Positions 1 through 7,893 of a stretch of 43,120 nt of DNA are shown piece by piece; position 1 is the first letter of the stretch, and each line of letters opens with the position of its first letter. The notes beneath the pieces are model-generated. The model ran no database searches and was not told where the DNA came from. It was given only the letters and a program-made list of their open reading frames with translations. The stretch spans positions 1 through 43,120 of the forward strand of contig JAFDGC010000012.1 of NCBI GenBank assembly GCA_019309485.1. The letters are read 5' to 3'. A program made the position numbers and the translations under genes. The DNA is from Deltaproteobacteria bacterium (lineage in GTDB: Bacteria > Desulfobacterota > Desulfobacteria > Desulfobacterales > UBA2156).

Positions 1-798
1 AAGGGAAAAACGCTTCTTTTCGGCGTAAACGGTGCTGACCTTCCCCCGGATGCCTGCCCGGCGGGCGACCCATTCCACGGCATCCTCCAGGTTTCCGAGC
101 TGATCCACCAGGTTTAAGGCCAGGGCCTCTTCCCCGGTGAAGATCCTTCCGTCGGCGATGGGCTGAATGGTTGAGACGTCCTGTTTTCTCCCTTGGGCCA
201 CGTCCCGGACGAACTGCTGGTGGATCCGTTTCACCAGATCCTGCAGCATCTCTTTTTCGCGGTCCGTCATTTGCCGAACCGGGGAACCGGTGTCCTTGAA
301 CTCTCCGCTCTTGATCACCACGGGAACCAACCCGATCTTTTCCAAAAGGCTCCGGAAGTTCGTAAACCCCATGATCACGCCGATGCTCCCGGTGATGGTC
401 CCCGGGTTGGCGAAAATGGCGTCCGTAGCGGCAGCGACGTAATAGCCGCCCGACGTGGCGATCCCTCCCATGGAGGCCACGACCTTTTTATCGGAAACGG
501 TCTTTTGGATTTCCCGGAAAATCTCCTGGGAGGGCCCGACCCCGCCGCCGGGGGAATCGATGCGTACCACGATGGCCTTGACGGCATCGTCTTCCCGGAA
601 TCGCTTCAAGGCGTCGATGGTTTCCCGGGAATCCGAAATTACCCCGGAGATTTCAATGACCCCCACTTTTTCCCGAAAATCGAAATCCGGCCCCCGCCGG
701 GAAAAGGCAACGAGGATTGACGTGCCGAGAATCACGACCCCGACAATCCCGCTGAATACCAGGAAGAAAAAGAGGTAGGGATGTCTTCGTGAAAACAT
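1..798 (-). CDS. sppA: Signal peptide peptidase SppA, short form, C-terminus cut by window edge
   Basis: This is a membrane-anchored serine protease of family S49, which degrades signal peptides left in the membrane after secretion. The 266 visible codons run open to base 1, so the C-terminus is missing. Residues about 8-31 form one transmembrane anchor. The nucleophile is Ser116 in the motif ATSGGYY, and the general-base lysine is Lys168 in SGEFKDTGSP; the single-domain arrangement matches the Bacillus-type SppA rather than the duplicated E. coli form. The ATG at 798 directly precedes the hydrophobic anchor. It lies downstream of rpsA on the same strand, an arrangement typical of Desulfobacterota, with a palindromic repeat between the two genes that may attenuate readthrough. 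Confidence 0.93.
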   Translation of the reverse strand, partial: MFSRRHPYLFFFLVFSGIVGVVILGTSILVAFSRRGPDFDFREKVGVIEISGVISDSRETIDALKRFREDDAVKAIVVRIDSPGGGVGPSQEIFREIQKTVSDKKVVASMGGIATSGGYYVAAATDAIFANPGTITGSIGVIMGFTNFRSLLEKIGLVPVVIKSGEFKDTGSPVRQMTDREKEMLQDLVKRIHQQFVRDVAQGRKQDVSTIQPIADGRIFTGEEALALNLVDQLGNLEDAVEWVARRAGIRGKVSTVYAEKKRFSL

Positions 799-808
799 TT
801 TTTGTTTT

Positions 809-935
809 GATGGCTTCGTAAAAAGTCCGCCTGCGGCGTTGCGCTGCATCCTTCGTCATTGCGGCGTATCTATAAATACGCCTCATTACTGAAGGATTTG
901 TGCGCCTTTCACCTGGCGCTTTTTACTTTGCCATC
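809..935. repeat. Intergenic palindromic element, copy 1
   Basis: A 127-bp element lies between rpsA and sppA. Its outer arms are inverted: GATGGC..TAAAAAG at 809 and CTTTTTA..GCCATC ending at 935. An inner stem pairs CCTTCGTCATTGCGGCGTA with TACGCCTCATTACTGAAGG, with mismatches, around an AT-rich loop. A shorter relative with the same outer arms is at 7752-7839. This looks like a non-autonomous REP/MITE-type repeat; folded as RNA it could act as a terminator or processing site. Confidence 0.7.
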
Positions 936-977
936 CTAATTGAATATTTCATAAATTAATAAATATTAAATAGTTAG

Positions 978-2909
978 TTACTCTTCCTTCAATTTGTCCT
1001 TCAGGTTGTTCCGAAGGAGTTCCCCGAAAGTGGAAGTTGGGGTTGACATCTGGTTGACGTAATCCTGAAGTAAGTTTTGGTCCATGTCCATTTCCAGGCG
1101 CTTGATGGAAAGACCGATTCTGCGTTCATCGCTGTTGATGTTCATGACCTTGGCGGTGATGCCATCTCCGATATTGAACTTTCCCACCGGGGTTTTGATC
1201 TTTTCTTTGCTGATTTCAGAAACATGGACCAGCCCTTCCACCCCTTCTTCGAGTTCCACGAAAATCCCGAAATCGGTGAGGTTGGTGATGGTTCCCGTGA
1301 TCTCCTTGCCCACCTGGTATCGTTCTTCCACGGTGGTCCATGGATCCGGCTGAAGCTGTTTCACGCCCAGAGAGAAGCGTTCGTTTTCCTTTTCGATCTC
1401 CAGCACTTTCGCCTGGACCGTATCCCCTTTCTTGTACAATTCCGAGGGGTGCTTGATCCGCTTGGTCCAGGAGAGGTCCGAGATATGGATGAGGCCGTCG
1501 ATGCCTTCGTCGATGCCGATGAAAATGCCGAAATCGGTGATGTTTTTAATCTTGCCTTCGATGACGGTGCCCACGGGGTATTTTTCGCTGATCACGTCCC
1601 ATGGATTGGGGACCACCTGTTTCATCCCCAAAGAAATTCTCCGGCTTTCCGGTTTCAGGTCCAGGACCACCGCTTCCACCATCTCCCCCACGGACAATAC
1701 CTTGGACGGGTGCCGGATTTTACGGGTCCAGGACATCTCCGAAACATGGATGAGGCCCTCCACCCCTTCTTCGAGTTCCACGAAGGCGCCGTAGTCCGTC
1801 AGGCTCACCACCTTGCCGCTGATTCGCGATCCAACGGGAAATTTTTCCGCCGCGTTGAGCCAGGGATCCGGAGTAAGCTGCTTCATACCCAGGGAAACCC
1901 GTTCCCGTTCCAGATCGAGGTTCAATACCTTGACCGTGATTTGATTCCCGATGGAGAAAAGCTCCGAAGGATGCTTGACCCGGCCCCAGGAGATATCCGT
2001 GATATGCAGCAGGCCGTCCACGCCCCCTAGATCCACGAAAACCCCGTACTCTGTGATGTTCTTGACGGTTCCTTCCATCACCTTTCCTTCGTGGATGGAC
2101 GCCAGGGTGGCGGCCCTCTTGGCCAGCGCTTCCTGTTCCAGGATGACCCGCCGCGACAGCACCACATTACTCCGCTTGCGGTTGTACTTCAGGACCTTGA
2201 AGGAAAAAGTCCTCCCCACCAGATCGTCTAGATTGTGGACGGGCCTGAGATCCGCCTGGGATCCGGGAAGAAAGGCCTGCACGCCGATATCTACGGTGAA
2301 CCCGCCCTTTACGCGGCCCACGATGATTCCTTTTACGGTCCCGTCATTATCGTATGCCTGTTTGATCTCTTCCCAGACTTTTACTTTCTCGGCCTTTTCT
2401 TTGGAAAGGACGACCATCTCCTCTTCGTCGTCCCACCACTCGACCATGACTTCCACGGAATCGTCGATGTTGACATTGATCTTTCCTTCTTCATCGGCAA
2501 ATTCGCTGATGGGGATCTGGCCTTCGGATTTGTATCCGATATCCACCAGCACGTGATCTTTATCCACGGAGATGATCTTGCCGGTGACGATTTCTCCTTC
2601 CTCGAAGCGCTTGAAGCTTTCTTCGTACAATTCCTCCAGTTCCGCTTTCCTGGTTTCGGCCGAAGGTGCGGGTTCACCGGAAGCAGCACCCTTTTCGGCA
2701 GGTGCATCTTCCCCGGAAACGGGACCGCCTTCCGGCGCCGGTGTGGATTCATCTGTTTCCGCTGATGCAGCCTCGGTAGTGGGATCGGGATCTTGTTTTG
2801 GATCGGTGTCGGGGTTGGTGTTCGGATCGGTGGATGGGTTCGTCAGGTTTTTTTCCAAGTTTTCCATGAAACGCGATTCTCCCTTGCCTGTTGTATTCGG
2901 ACGGTACAT
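978..2909 (-). CDS. rpsA: 30S ribosomal protein S1 with acidic N-terminal extension
   Basis: Ribosomal protein S1 binds mRNA on the 30S subunit and helps unfold and recruit messages. The 643-residue protein carries six S1/OB-fold repeats from about residue 100 to 610; the last four are closest to consensus, with ITDFGIF and GLIHISDLSW type motifs. Before them is a low-complexity tail of about 80 residues rich in Asp, Pro, Thr, Glu and Ala, longer than the E. coli N-terminus. Two in-frame ATGs are possible: 2909, preceded by AAAGGGA, and 2867 (protein starting MENLEKN), preceded by AGGGAGA; the sequence does not decide between them. The gene follows cmk on the same strand, as in many proteobacteria. 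Confidence 0.96.
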   Translation of the reverse strand: MYRPNTTGKGESRFMENLEKNLTNPSTDPNTNPDTDPKQDPDPTTEAASAETDESTPAPEGGPVSGEDAPAEKGAASGEPAPSAETRKAELEELYEESFKRFEEGEIVTGKIISVDKDHVLVDIGYKSEGQIPISEFADEEGKINVNIDDSVEVMVEWWDDEEEMVVLSKEKAEKVKVWEEIKQAYDNDGTVKGIIVGRVKGGFTVDIGVQAFLPGSQADLRPVHNLDDLVGRTFSFKVLKYNRKRSNVVLSRRVILEQEALAKRAATLASIHEGKVMEGTVKNITEYGVFVDLGGVDGLLHITDISWGRVKHPSELFSIGNQITVKVLNLDLERERVSLGMKQLTPDPWLNAAEKFPVGSRISGKVVSLTDYGAFVELEEGVEGLIHVSEMSWTRKIRHPSKVLSVGEMVEAVVLDLKPESRRISLGMKQVVPNPWDVISEKYPVGTVIEGKIKNITDFGIFIGIDEGIDGLIHISDLSWTKRIKHPSELYKKGDTVQAKVLEIEKENERFSLGVKQLQPDPWTTVEERYQVGKEITGTITNLTDFGIFVELEEGVEGLVHVSEISKEKIKTPVGKFNIGDGITAKVMNINSDERRIGLSIKRLEMDMDQNLLQDYVNQMSTPTSTFGELLRNNLKDKLKEE

Positions 2910-3051
2910 GAAGCCCGTCCCTTTATAAACTTTTTTTACTAACAGCTTTGATTTTAAAAAACAACAGATATTTTTAAGCTCCCCCGCAGCCCCGCAAGGC
3001 GGAATTTCCGCTTCGCTCCAACCTGCAAAGCACTGCCGTCAGGCAGAACCT

Positions 3052-3080
3052 GCGGGAAATGCGCTCGCTGTTGCGGTTCA
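3052..3080. repeat. 29-bp repeat, copy A (intergenic cmk-rpsA)
   Basis: The 29 bases beginning GCGGGAAATGCGCTCG and ending TTGCGGTTCA recur exactly at 38407-38435, inside the decayed transposase gene. Here the repeat sits in a GC-rich intergenic stretch (about 2980-3080) that also holds further partly inverted segments around GCGGAATTTCCGC. It looks like part of a short dispersed palindromic repeat family. Confidence 0.7.
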
Positions 3081-3174
3081 CCTCAACGTCTCTGAATTCC
3101 TTGAACGCCGTTGCCATGCAGGCCGTGACCCCCCGTCTTTTCTCAAATCCTTTCCTTTTGACGCACGGGCATTG

Positions 3175-3918
3175 TTATGCGCCTGTTTTGGTACGGATGT
3201 ATTCCAGCATACGTTGGACCACCTGGTCTTCTGTCAAACCGCTGGAATCGATGCGCACCGCCTCCGATGCGGGCTTCAGGGGCGCCAATGCCCGCCGGGT
3301 GTCGGCCTCGTCCCTTTTCCGGATCTCGGCTTCCATTTCCTCCAGCGTCATTCCCTCCGGGTGTCTCATCTCTTTGAACCGCCTCACGGCCCGCGTGTGC
3401 GGGTCGGCATCGAGAAAGAATTTGACGTCCGCATCCGGAAAGACGACGGTACCCATGTCCCGTCCTTCGAATACGGCGCAGCGGTCTTTTCCCATATGCC
3501 GCTGCAGGGCCAATAAATACGTTCGTACCGACGGCCGTGCCGATGCCGTGGAAGCGGCCATGGCGATCTCAGGGGTGCGAAGGGCCTCCGTGATGTCGCG
3601 GCCATTGATCAAAAGGCGTGTACCGTCAAGGTTTTTTTCGAACTTCAATTCCAGATTGGCGCAAAGCGCCGCCAGCTTGGCATCGTCATCCGGCGGGATA
3701 CCGGCCTCCAGGGCCGCAAAGGCGACCCCCCGATAGAGGGCCCCCGTGTCCACGTATCGATACCCTAAAATATGCGCCAGCCTCCTGCTGACGGTGGTCT
3801 TCCCGGCCCCGGCCGGGCCGTCGATGGTGATCAGCAGAGGCGTTGAAGGCCGCCACCGCGTTCCGGAAAGATCCGAATCCGGCCAGTGATCAGGAAACGC
3901 CCCTTTCCCGGGGTTCAC
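3175..3918 (-). CDS. cmk: (d)CMP kinase
   Basis: Cytidylate kinase phosphorylates CMP and dCMP with ATP in the cytoplasm. The P-loop GPAGAGKTT lies about 30 residues from the start, followed by the CMP-binding segment (YVDTGALYRG) and GRDMGTVVFPDAD. No ATG, GTG or TTG lies in frame just before the P-loop. The best start is the GTG at 3918-3916, which overlaps the hisC stop as GTGA and has AAGAGG five bases upstream. This gives 247 residues, with about 27 extra at the N-terminus compared with typical Cmk. The overlap indicates translational coupling to hisC. A CTG start nearer the P-loop is an alternative. Confidence 0.93.
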   Translation of the reverse strand: MNPGKGAFPDHWPDSDLSGTRWRPSTPLLITIDGPAGAGKTTVSRRLAHILGYRYVDTGALYRGVAFAALEAGIPPDDDAKLAALCANLELKFEKNLDGTRLLINGRDITEALRTPEIAMAASTASARPSVRTYLLALQRHMGKDRCAVFEGRDMGTVVFPDADVKFFLDADPHTRAVRRFKEMRHPEGMTLEEMEAEIRKRDEADTRRALAPLKPASEAVRIDSSGLTEDQVVQRMLEYIRTKTGA

Positions 3919-5069
3919 ACGCACCTCTTGAGAGCTTCCACCAATCGGACGTTTTCTTCGTGCAGCCCGACACTCACCCGGATGTATTCGGGGTATCCAT
4001 AGGCGGTCATGGAACGTACGATGACCCCTTCGGCAAGAAGGCGCTGAAAAAGGGCGTCGGCGCTTTGCCTGACATCGATCAGAAAATAATTCGCCTGTGT
4101 CGGAAAGACCGTCAACCCGAGATCCCCGATCGCCCGAAACAGAAAATCGAGCTCCCGGTGGACGAGCGTAACGGTTTTTTCGACGAACCCGGGATCTTTC
4201 AAGGCCGCGATCGCCGCCACCTGCGCCAGGGAATTGGTATTGAAAGGCGCCCGGATCCGGTTGAGGATCGCCGCCATTTCCGAAGGCATGACGCCGTAGC
4301 CGATCCGCAGCCCGGCAAGACCGTATGCCTTGGAAAAGGTCCTCAGCGTCACCACGGGAGATTCCTCCCCCGCGCAGTTCAGGCTGTCGAGGCAATCCGG
4401 ATCCCGCACGTACTCGATATACGCTTCATCCACCACCACGATCACACCGGAAGGGATCCGGGCCAGGAATCGTTCGAATTCCCTTTTCGGGATAAAACTT
4501 CCTGTGGGGTTATGGGGGTTGTTGAGAAAAACCATCCGCGTATCGGCATCGATGCGATCCCTCATGGCCTCCAAGTCCACGTTCAGATCCTTCAGGGGAA
4601 CATCCACGGGGACGGCGTTCACGCTTCTGACCGTGATTTCGTACATGAGAAAGGCGGGCTTGGGCATGACGGCCCTGTCGTTGGGGCCGAGAAAGGCCCG
4701 GGTCAACAAGGCGATGATCTCGTCCGAACCGTTGCCTAAAATGAACCGGTCGGCAGGCAGATGCAGTGCACTGGAAAGGGCGTCGATGAGGGCTTTGCCG
4801 CTGCCGTCGGGGTACCGGTGGACAGAGGAAAGGGCCTGTTGAACCGCGTTCACGGCAAACGGCGAAGGGCCCAGGGGATTTTCATTGGAAGCGAGCTTCA
4901 CCGCCCGGAGAAGGCCGTATTCCTTTTCGACCGTCTCGATGGGTTTTCCGGGAACATAAGGCGGTAGGGAAGCGATATGGGCCGGAATGCGTGCTTTCCA
5001 TCCCGGTGTTGACGGCGTCTTTTGGGCGCCTTTTTTTTCGTCGAACCGGTCGGCCGGAATCTCTTTCAC
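3915..5069 (-). CDS. hisC: Histidinol-phosphate aminotransferase
   Basis: This is a PLP-dependent class I/II aminotransferase that converts imidazole-acetol phosphate and glutamate to histidinol phosphate in histidine synthesis; relatives also act on aromatic amino acids. The 384-residue protein shows SNENPLGPSP (about 61-70), NNPHNPTG (183-190), DEAYIEY (214-220) and the Schiff-base lysine Lys247 in TFSKAYGLAGLR. About 25 polar residues precede the conserved core. The ATG overlaps the stop of the upstream gamma-subunit gene as ATGA, and its own stop overlaps the cmk GTG. No other his gene is present, so this copy sits in a mixed operon. Confidence 0.94.
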   Translation of the reverse strand: MKEIPADRFDEKKGAQKTPSTPGWKARIPAHIASLPPYVPGKPIETVEKEYGLLRAVKLASNENPLGPSPFAVNAVQQALSSVHRYPDGSGKALIDALSSALHLPADRFILGNGSDEIIALLTRAFLGPNDRAVMPKPAFLMYEITVRSVNAVPVDVPLKDLNVDLEAMRDRIDADTRMVFLNNPHNPTGSFIPKREFERFLARIPSGVIVVVDEAYIEYVRDPDCLDSLNCAGEESPVVTLRTFSKAYGLAGLRIGYGVMPSEMAAILNRIRAPFNTNSLAQVAAIAALKDPGFVEKTVTLVHRELDFLFRAIGDLGLTVFPTQANYFLIDVRQSADALFQRLLAEGVIVRSMTAYGYPEYIRVSVGLHEENVRLVEALKRCV

Positions 5070-5599
5070 GCCGCCGCCTTTCGCCCTTCTTCCAGGGCGG
5101 CCATATTCATCTCGATGAACTTCTTTTTTTGTTTGAACTCGTTTCTCACCGTCTCCTTGAGGGTTTCGAAATCGATGATGCCGCTTCGGGCCACAAAAGC
5201 ACCCAAGGCCACGATATTGGCGGTGCGGACATTCCCTAAACCGGCGGCGATATCCGTCACCGGCACACTAAGTTCATCCACATCCTCCCGGCCTGAAGCG
5301 ATTGGAATCAGGGAACTGTTGACGAGGATGACGCCGCCGGGTTTCACGGTACCGGCGAACTTCTCCAGGGACGGGCGGTTCATGGCCACCAGGTGCATGG
5401 GATTCCGGATGATGGGGGAAGCAATGGGGTTGTCACTGATGACCACCGTGCAATAGGCGGTACCGCCCCGCATCTCGGGACCATAAGAGGGAACCCAGGC
5501 CACCTCCAGTTCTTTTTCCATGGCCGCCTCGGCAAGGATTTTCCCGGAAAGCAGGATTCCCTGTCCCCCGAAGCCGGCGAACATCACTTCCGATTGCAT
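5066..5599 (-). CDS. 2-oxoacid:ferredoxin oxidoreductase, gamma subunit (KorC/VorC type)
   Basis: This is the gamma subunit of a four-subunit CoA-acylating 2-oxoacid:ferredoxin oxidoreductase. The 177 residues match the family in length and open with FAGFGGQGILLSGKILAEAA, followed by SYGPEMRGG and NPIASPII, typical of gamma subunits that contact CoA and the heterodimer core. The start overlaps the beta-subunit stop as TAATG, and the stop overlaps hisC as ATGA, so the genes are probably translationally coupled. The substrate (2-oxoglutarate or branched-chain 2-oxoacids) cannot be read from this subunit. Confidence 0.9.
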   Translation of the reverse strand: MQSEVMFAGFGGQGILLSGKILAEAAMEKELEVAWVPSYGPEMRGGTAYCTVVISDNPIASPIIRNPMHLVAMNRPSLEKFAGTVKPGGVILVNSSLIPIASGREDVDELSVPVTDIAAGLGNVRTANIVALGAFVARSGIIDFETLKETVRNEFKQKKKFIEMNMAALEEGRKAAA

Positions 5600-6351
5600 T
5601 ACGCCTCCTCCACCGATTCAGGTGTTTTCAGATCCCCCAGGGGGTAGTACGGCAGCATGGTCTTTTCGGCCCATTGGATGGCATCCGCGGGCGTCATCCC
5701 CCAGTTGGTGGGACACGTGGAGACCACCTCCACGAAGCTGAAGCACCGGTTGTCCACCTGGTATTGAAAGGCCTGGCGGATGGCCTTTTTCGCCTTGAGA
5801 ATGTGTTTGGGGCTCAACACGGTCTGCCGCGTGATATAGGCTGGTGTGGCAAGGGACGCCAGCAGTTCCGCCACCCGGATGGGCATCCCCACCTCTTCGA
5901 CGTTCCTGCCGAAAGGGCTGGTGGTGGTTTTTTGGTTCGGCATGGTGGTGGGCGCCATCTGCCCGCCGGTCATGCCGTACACCGCGTTGTTCACGAAAAC
6001 GGTTGTGAACTTCTCTCCCCGGTTGGCGGCATGGACAATCTCTCCCATGCCGATGCTGGCCAGGTCCCCGTCGCCCTGGTAGGTGAAGACGATCAGATCC
6101 GGACGGACCCGCTTGATCCCCGTGGCCATAGCCGGGGCGCGGCCGTGGGCCGCCTCCTGGAAATCAAAGGTGAAGTAATTGTAACAGATGACCGCGCACC
6201 CCACCGGGGCGATCCCCACCGTTCTTCCGGCGATTTCAAGGTCGTCGATGGCTTCCGCCACCAGCCGGTGAATCACGCCGTGGGTGCATCCGGGGCAGTA
6301 ATGGGTCTCTTGATCCGAAAGGCATATGGGTTTTGCAAATGCTTTGGCCAC
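5599..6351 (-). CDS. 2-oxoacid:ferredoxin oxidoreductase, beta (TPP-binding) subunit (KorB type)
   Basis: This is the thiamine-diphosphate subunit of the oxidoreductase. It shows CPGC at residues 19-22, which could help hold an Fe-S cluster or the active-site fold. The TPP/Mg motif begins GDGDLASIG at about 93 and ends in NNAVYGMTGGQ at about 121-131. At 250 residues the length matches family members. It cleaves 2-oxoacids and passes electrons to ferredoxin through the delta subunit. The gene lies between alpha and gamma on one strand; the spacing to the alpha gene is about 50 bp. Confidence 0.92.
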   Translation of the reverse strand: MAKAFAKPICLSDQETHYCPGCTHGVIHRLVAEAIDDLEIAGRTVGIAPVGCAVICYNYFTFDFQEAAHGRAPAMATGIKRVRPDLIVFTYQGDGDLASIGMGEIVHAANRGEKFTTVFVNNAVYGMTGGQMAPTTMPNQKTTTSPFGRNVEEVGMPIRVAELLASLATPAYITRQTVLSPKHILKAKKAIRQAFQYQVDNRCFSFVEVVSTCPTNWGMTPADAIQWAEKTMLPYYPLGDLKTPESVEEA

Positions 6352-6402
6352 GATTCGTTCTCCTTCATGAATTGACGGGCAAAGACCGGATACTTTCCCG
6401 CA

Positions 6403-7476
6403 TCAGGATTGAAGCAATGCCTCCACCGCTTCCATGACTTCCTCCGGAGTCGGCACCTCCCCCCCGCATTTACCATACCAATGCACCGGTCGCCTCCCCT
6501 GCACGCTTCTTTGAATATCCTCCACCATCTGTCCCATGCTCATCTCCACGCTCAGGACGTGGGTGCAGCTCGACTTGGCCGCCGCATCGAAGACCGCCTG
6601 TTCGGGGAACGGAAACAGGACCTGGGGCCGCACCATTGCCGTCTCCACATTCCGGGCCTTGAGGGCGTCCACGGCGCTGCGGCACACCCGGCTCATGGTT
6701 CCGTAGCTGACGATCAATACCCGGTAATCCCCCCCGGTGTTATAGGTTTCGTAGCGGACTTCTTCTTGTCGCATGCGGTCGTACTTGGCTTTCAACTTCA
6801 GGTTGTGGGCGTTCAGCACCTCGGGGTCCAGGTAAAGGGATTTCACCAGATTTCGTTTCGTGCTCTTGCGGGTGTCCATTCCGCTGGTGGCCCAATCGTC
6901 TTTGTTGGTGGGCGGTACTTTGAGATCATCCCGGAAGGAAACCGGTTCCATCATCTGTCCGATGAGCCCGTCCCCCAGGATCATCACCGGATTTCGGTAC
7001 TTTTCAGCCAGGGGAAAGGCCTGCATCACCATCTCCACCGCTTCCTGGACGGAAGCCGGTGCCATGACCAGCATGCGGCAGTCCCCGTGCCCGATCCCTT
7101 TTGTGGCCTGGAGGTAGTCGGCCTGGGACGGGAGGATCCCGCCGAGCCCGGGGCCTCCCCGCATGATGTTCACGAAAACGGCGGGACACTCGGCCCCGCA
7201 AATGTAGCTGATCCCCTCACTCATGAGGCTGATGCCGGGGCTGGAGGAAGTGGTGAAGACCCGTTCCCCGCAGGCAGCGGCGCCGAAAATCATGTAAGAG
7301 ACCGCCACTTCGCTTTCCCCCTGGAGAAAAACACCCCCCACTTCCGTCATGCGCCGGGACAGATACTCCGCCACCTCGGACTGGGGAGTGATGGGATACG
7401 CGAAATAATTCAGGCATCCCGCCCGGATGGCGGCTTCGCCGATGGCTTCATTCCCTTTCATCAATACTTTGCTCAT
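6403..7476 (-). CDS. vorB: 2-oxoacid:ferredoxin oxidoreductase, alpha subunit (VorB/KorA)
   Basis: This is the alpha subunit (pyrimidine-binding domain) of the ferredoxin-dependent 2-oxoacid oxidoreductase. The opening MSKVLMKGNEAIGEAAIRAG, the YPITPQSEVAEYLSRR motif and the TSSSPGISLMSEGISY stretch match proteins generally named VorB (3-methyl-2-oxobutanoate dehydrogenase); GGPGLGGILPSQADY and the C-terminal domain II (about 220-350) are also present. Such proteins are also annotated KorA, and substrate choice between branched-chain 2-oxoacids and 2-oxoglutarate is not certain. In an anaerobe this complex links amino-acid or TCA-type carbon flow to reduced ferredoxin. It follows the ferredoxin subunit by 12 bases. 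Confidence 0.92.
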   Translation of the reverse strand: MSKVLMKGNEAIGEAAIRAGCLNYFAYPITPQSEVAEYLSRRMTEVGGVFLQGESEVAVSYMIFGAAACGERVFTTSSSPGISLMSEGISYICGAECPAVFVNIMRGGPGLGGILPSQADYLQATKGIGHGDCRMLVMAPASVQEAVEMVMQAFPLAEKYRNPVMILGDGLIGQMMEPVSFRDDLKVPPTNKDDWATSGMDTRKSTKRNLVKSLYLDPEVLNAHNLKLKAKYDRMRQEEVRYETYNTGGDYRVLIVSYGTMSRVCRSAVDALKARNVETAMVRPQVLFPFPEQAVFDAAAKSSCTHVLSVEMSMGQMVEDIQRSVQGRRPVHWYGKCGGEVPTPEEVMEAVEALLQS

Positions 7477-7488
7477 GGCTTACCCTTC

Positions 7489-7728
7489 CTATGCGTCCTG
7501 CGGCTGGGCCGCTTTTTTGCTTTCCTTGGTGATGGTGATGGCCACATCCGGGCACATGATGCAGCACATGGTGCAGTAAATGCAGTCTTCGGGGCGGGCT
7601 TGATACGCGGGGAAATACCCCTTGACGTTGACCTGGTCGGAGAGTTCCAATACGTTTTTGGGACAAACCGTGACACACAGCCCGCACCCCTTGCACCGGT
7701 TGGTTTCGATTCGATGTTTATGGGTCAT
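7489..7728 (-). CDS. Ferredoxin-like delta subunit of the oxidoreductase (KorD type)
   Basis: This small 2[4Fe-4S] protein of 79 residues is the electron-transfer subunit of the oxidoreductase. Two complete cluster motifs are visible, CKGCGLCVTVCP (about 12-23) and CIYCTMCCIMCP (about 49-60). A clear ribosome-binding site, AAAGGAG, precedes the ATG at 7728. It is first of the four subunit genes (order delta, alpha, beta, gamma), so the complex is expressed as a unit. A palindromic repeat separates it from the NTPase gene upstream. Confidence 0.93.
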   Translation of the reverse strand: MTHKHRIETNRCKGCGLCVTVCPKNVLELSDQVNVKGYFPAYQARPEDCIYCTMCCIMCPDVAITITKESKKAAQPQDA

Positions 7729-7751
7729 TAATAAATACTCCTTTGGTCTTT

Positions 7752-7839
7752 GATGGCTTCACAAGAAATCCCTCTGCTCCGCGGCGCTGTGTTTTTCAGG
7801 GCGTGCGCGCTTCGTACAGGAGGTTTTTATAGTGCCATC
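7752..7839. repeat. Intergenic palindromic element, copy 2 (shorter, degenerate)
   Basis: An 88-bp element with outer inverted arms GATGGCTTCACAAGAAATCC and, on the other strand, GATGGCACTATAAAAACCTCC. It shares the terminal GATGGCTTC and overall design with the 127-bp copy at 809-935 but has a different, GC-rich centre. It lies between the NTPase gene and the ferredoxin subunit gene, where a folded RNA could set relative expression of the two. Confidence 0.6.
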
Positions 7840-7893
7840 CCGATTCAAAAGTTTTCCGACGTCCTTGTCTTTTAAAATAAAAAGCAGCGCTGC

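Noticed and set aside
1077-2030. A 317-residue frame opposite rpsA
   Set aside because: It mirrors repeated S1 domains on the other strand; the His/Phe-rich composition is an artefact of antisense reading.
6409-7731. A 440-residue frame opposite the VorB and ferredoxin genes
   Set aside because: Antisense to genes with clear catalytic motifs; His-rich composition and no start signal.
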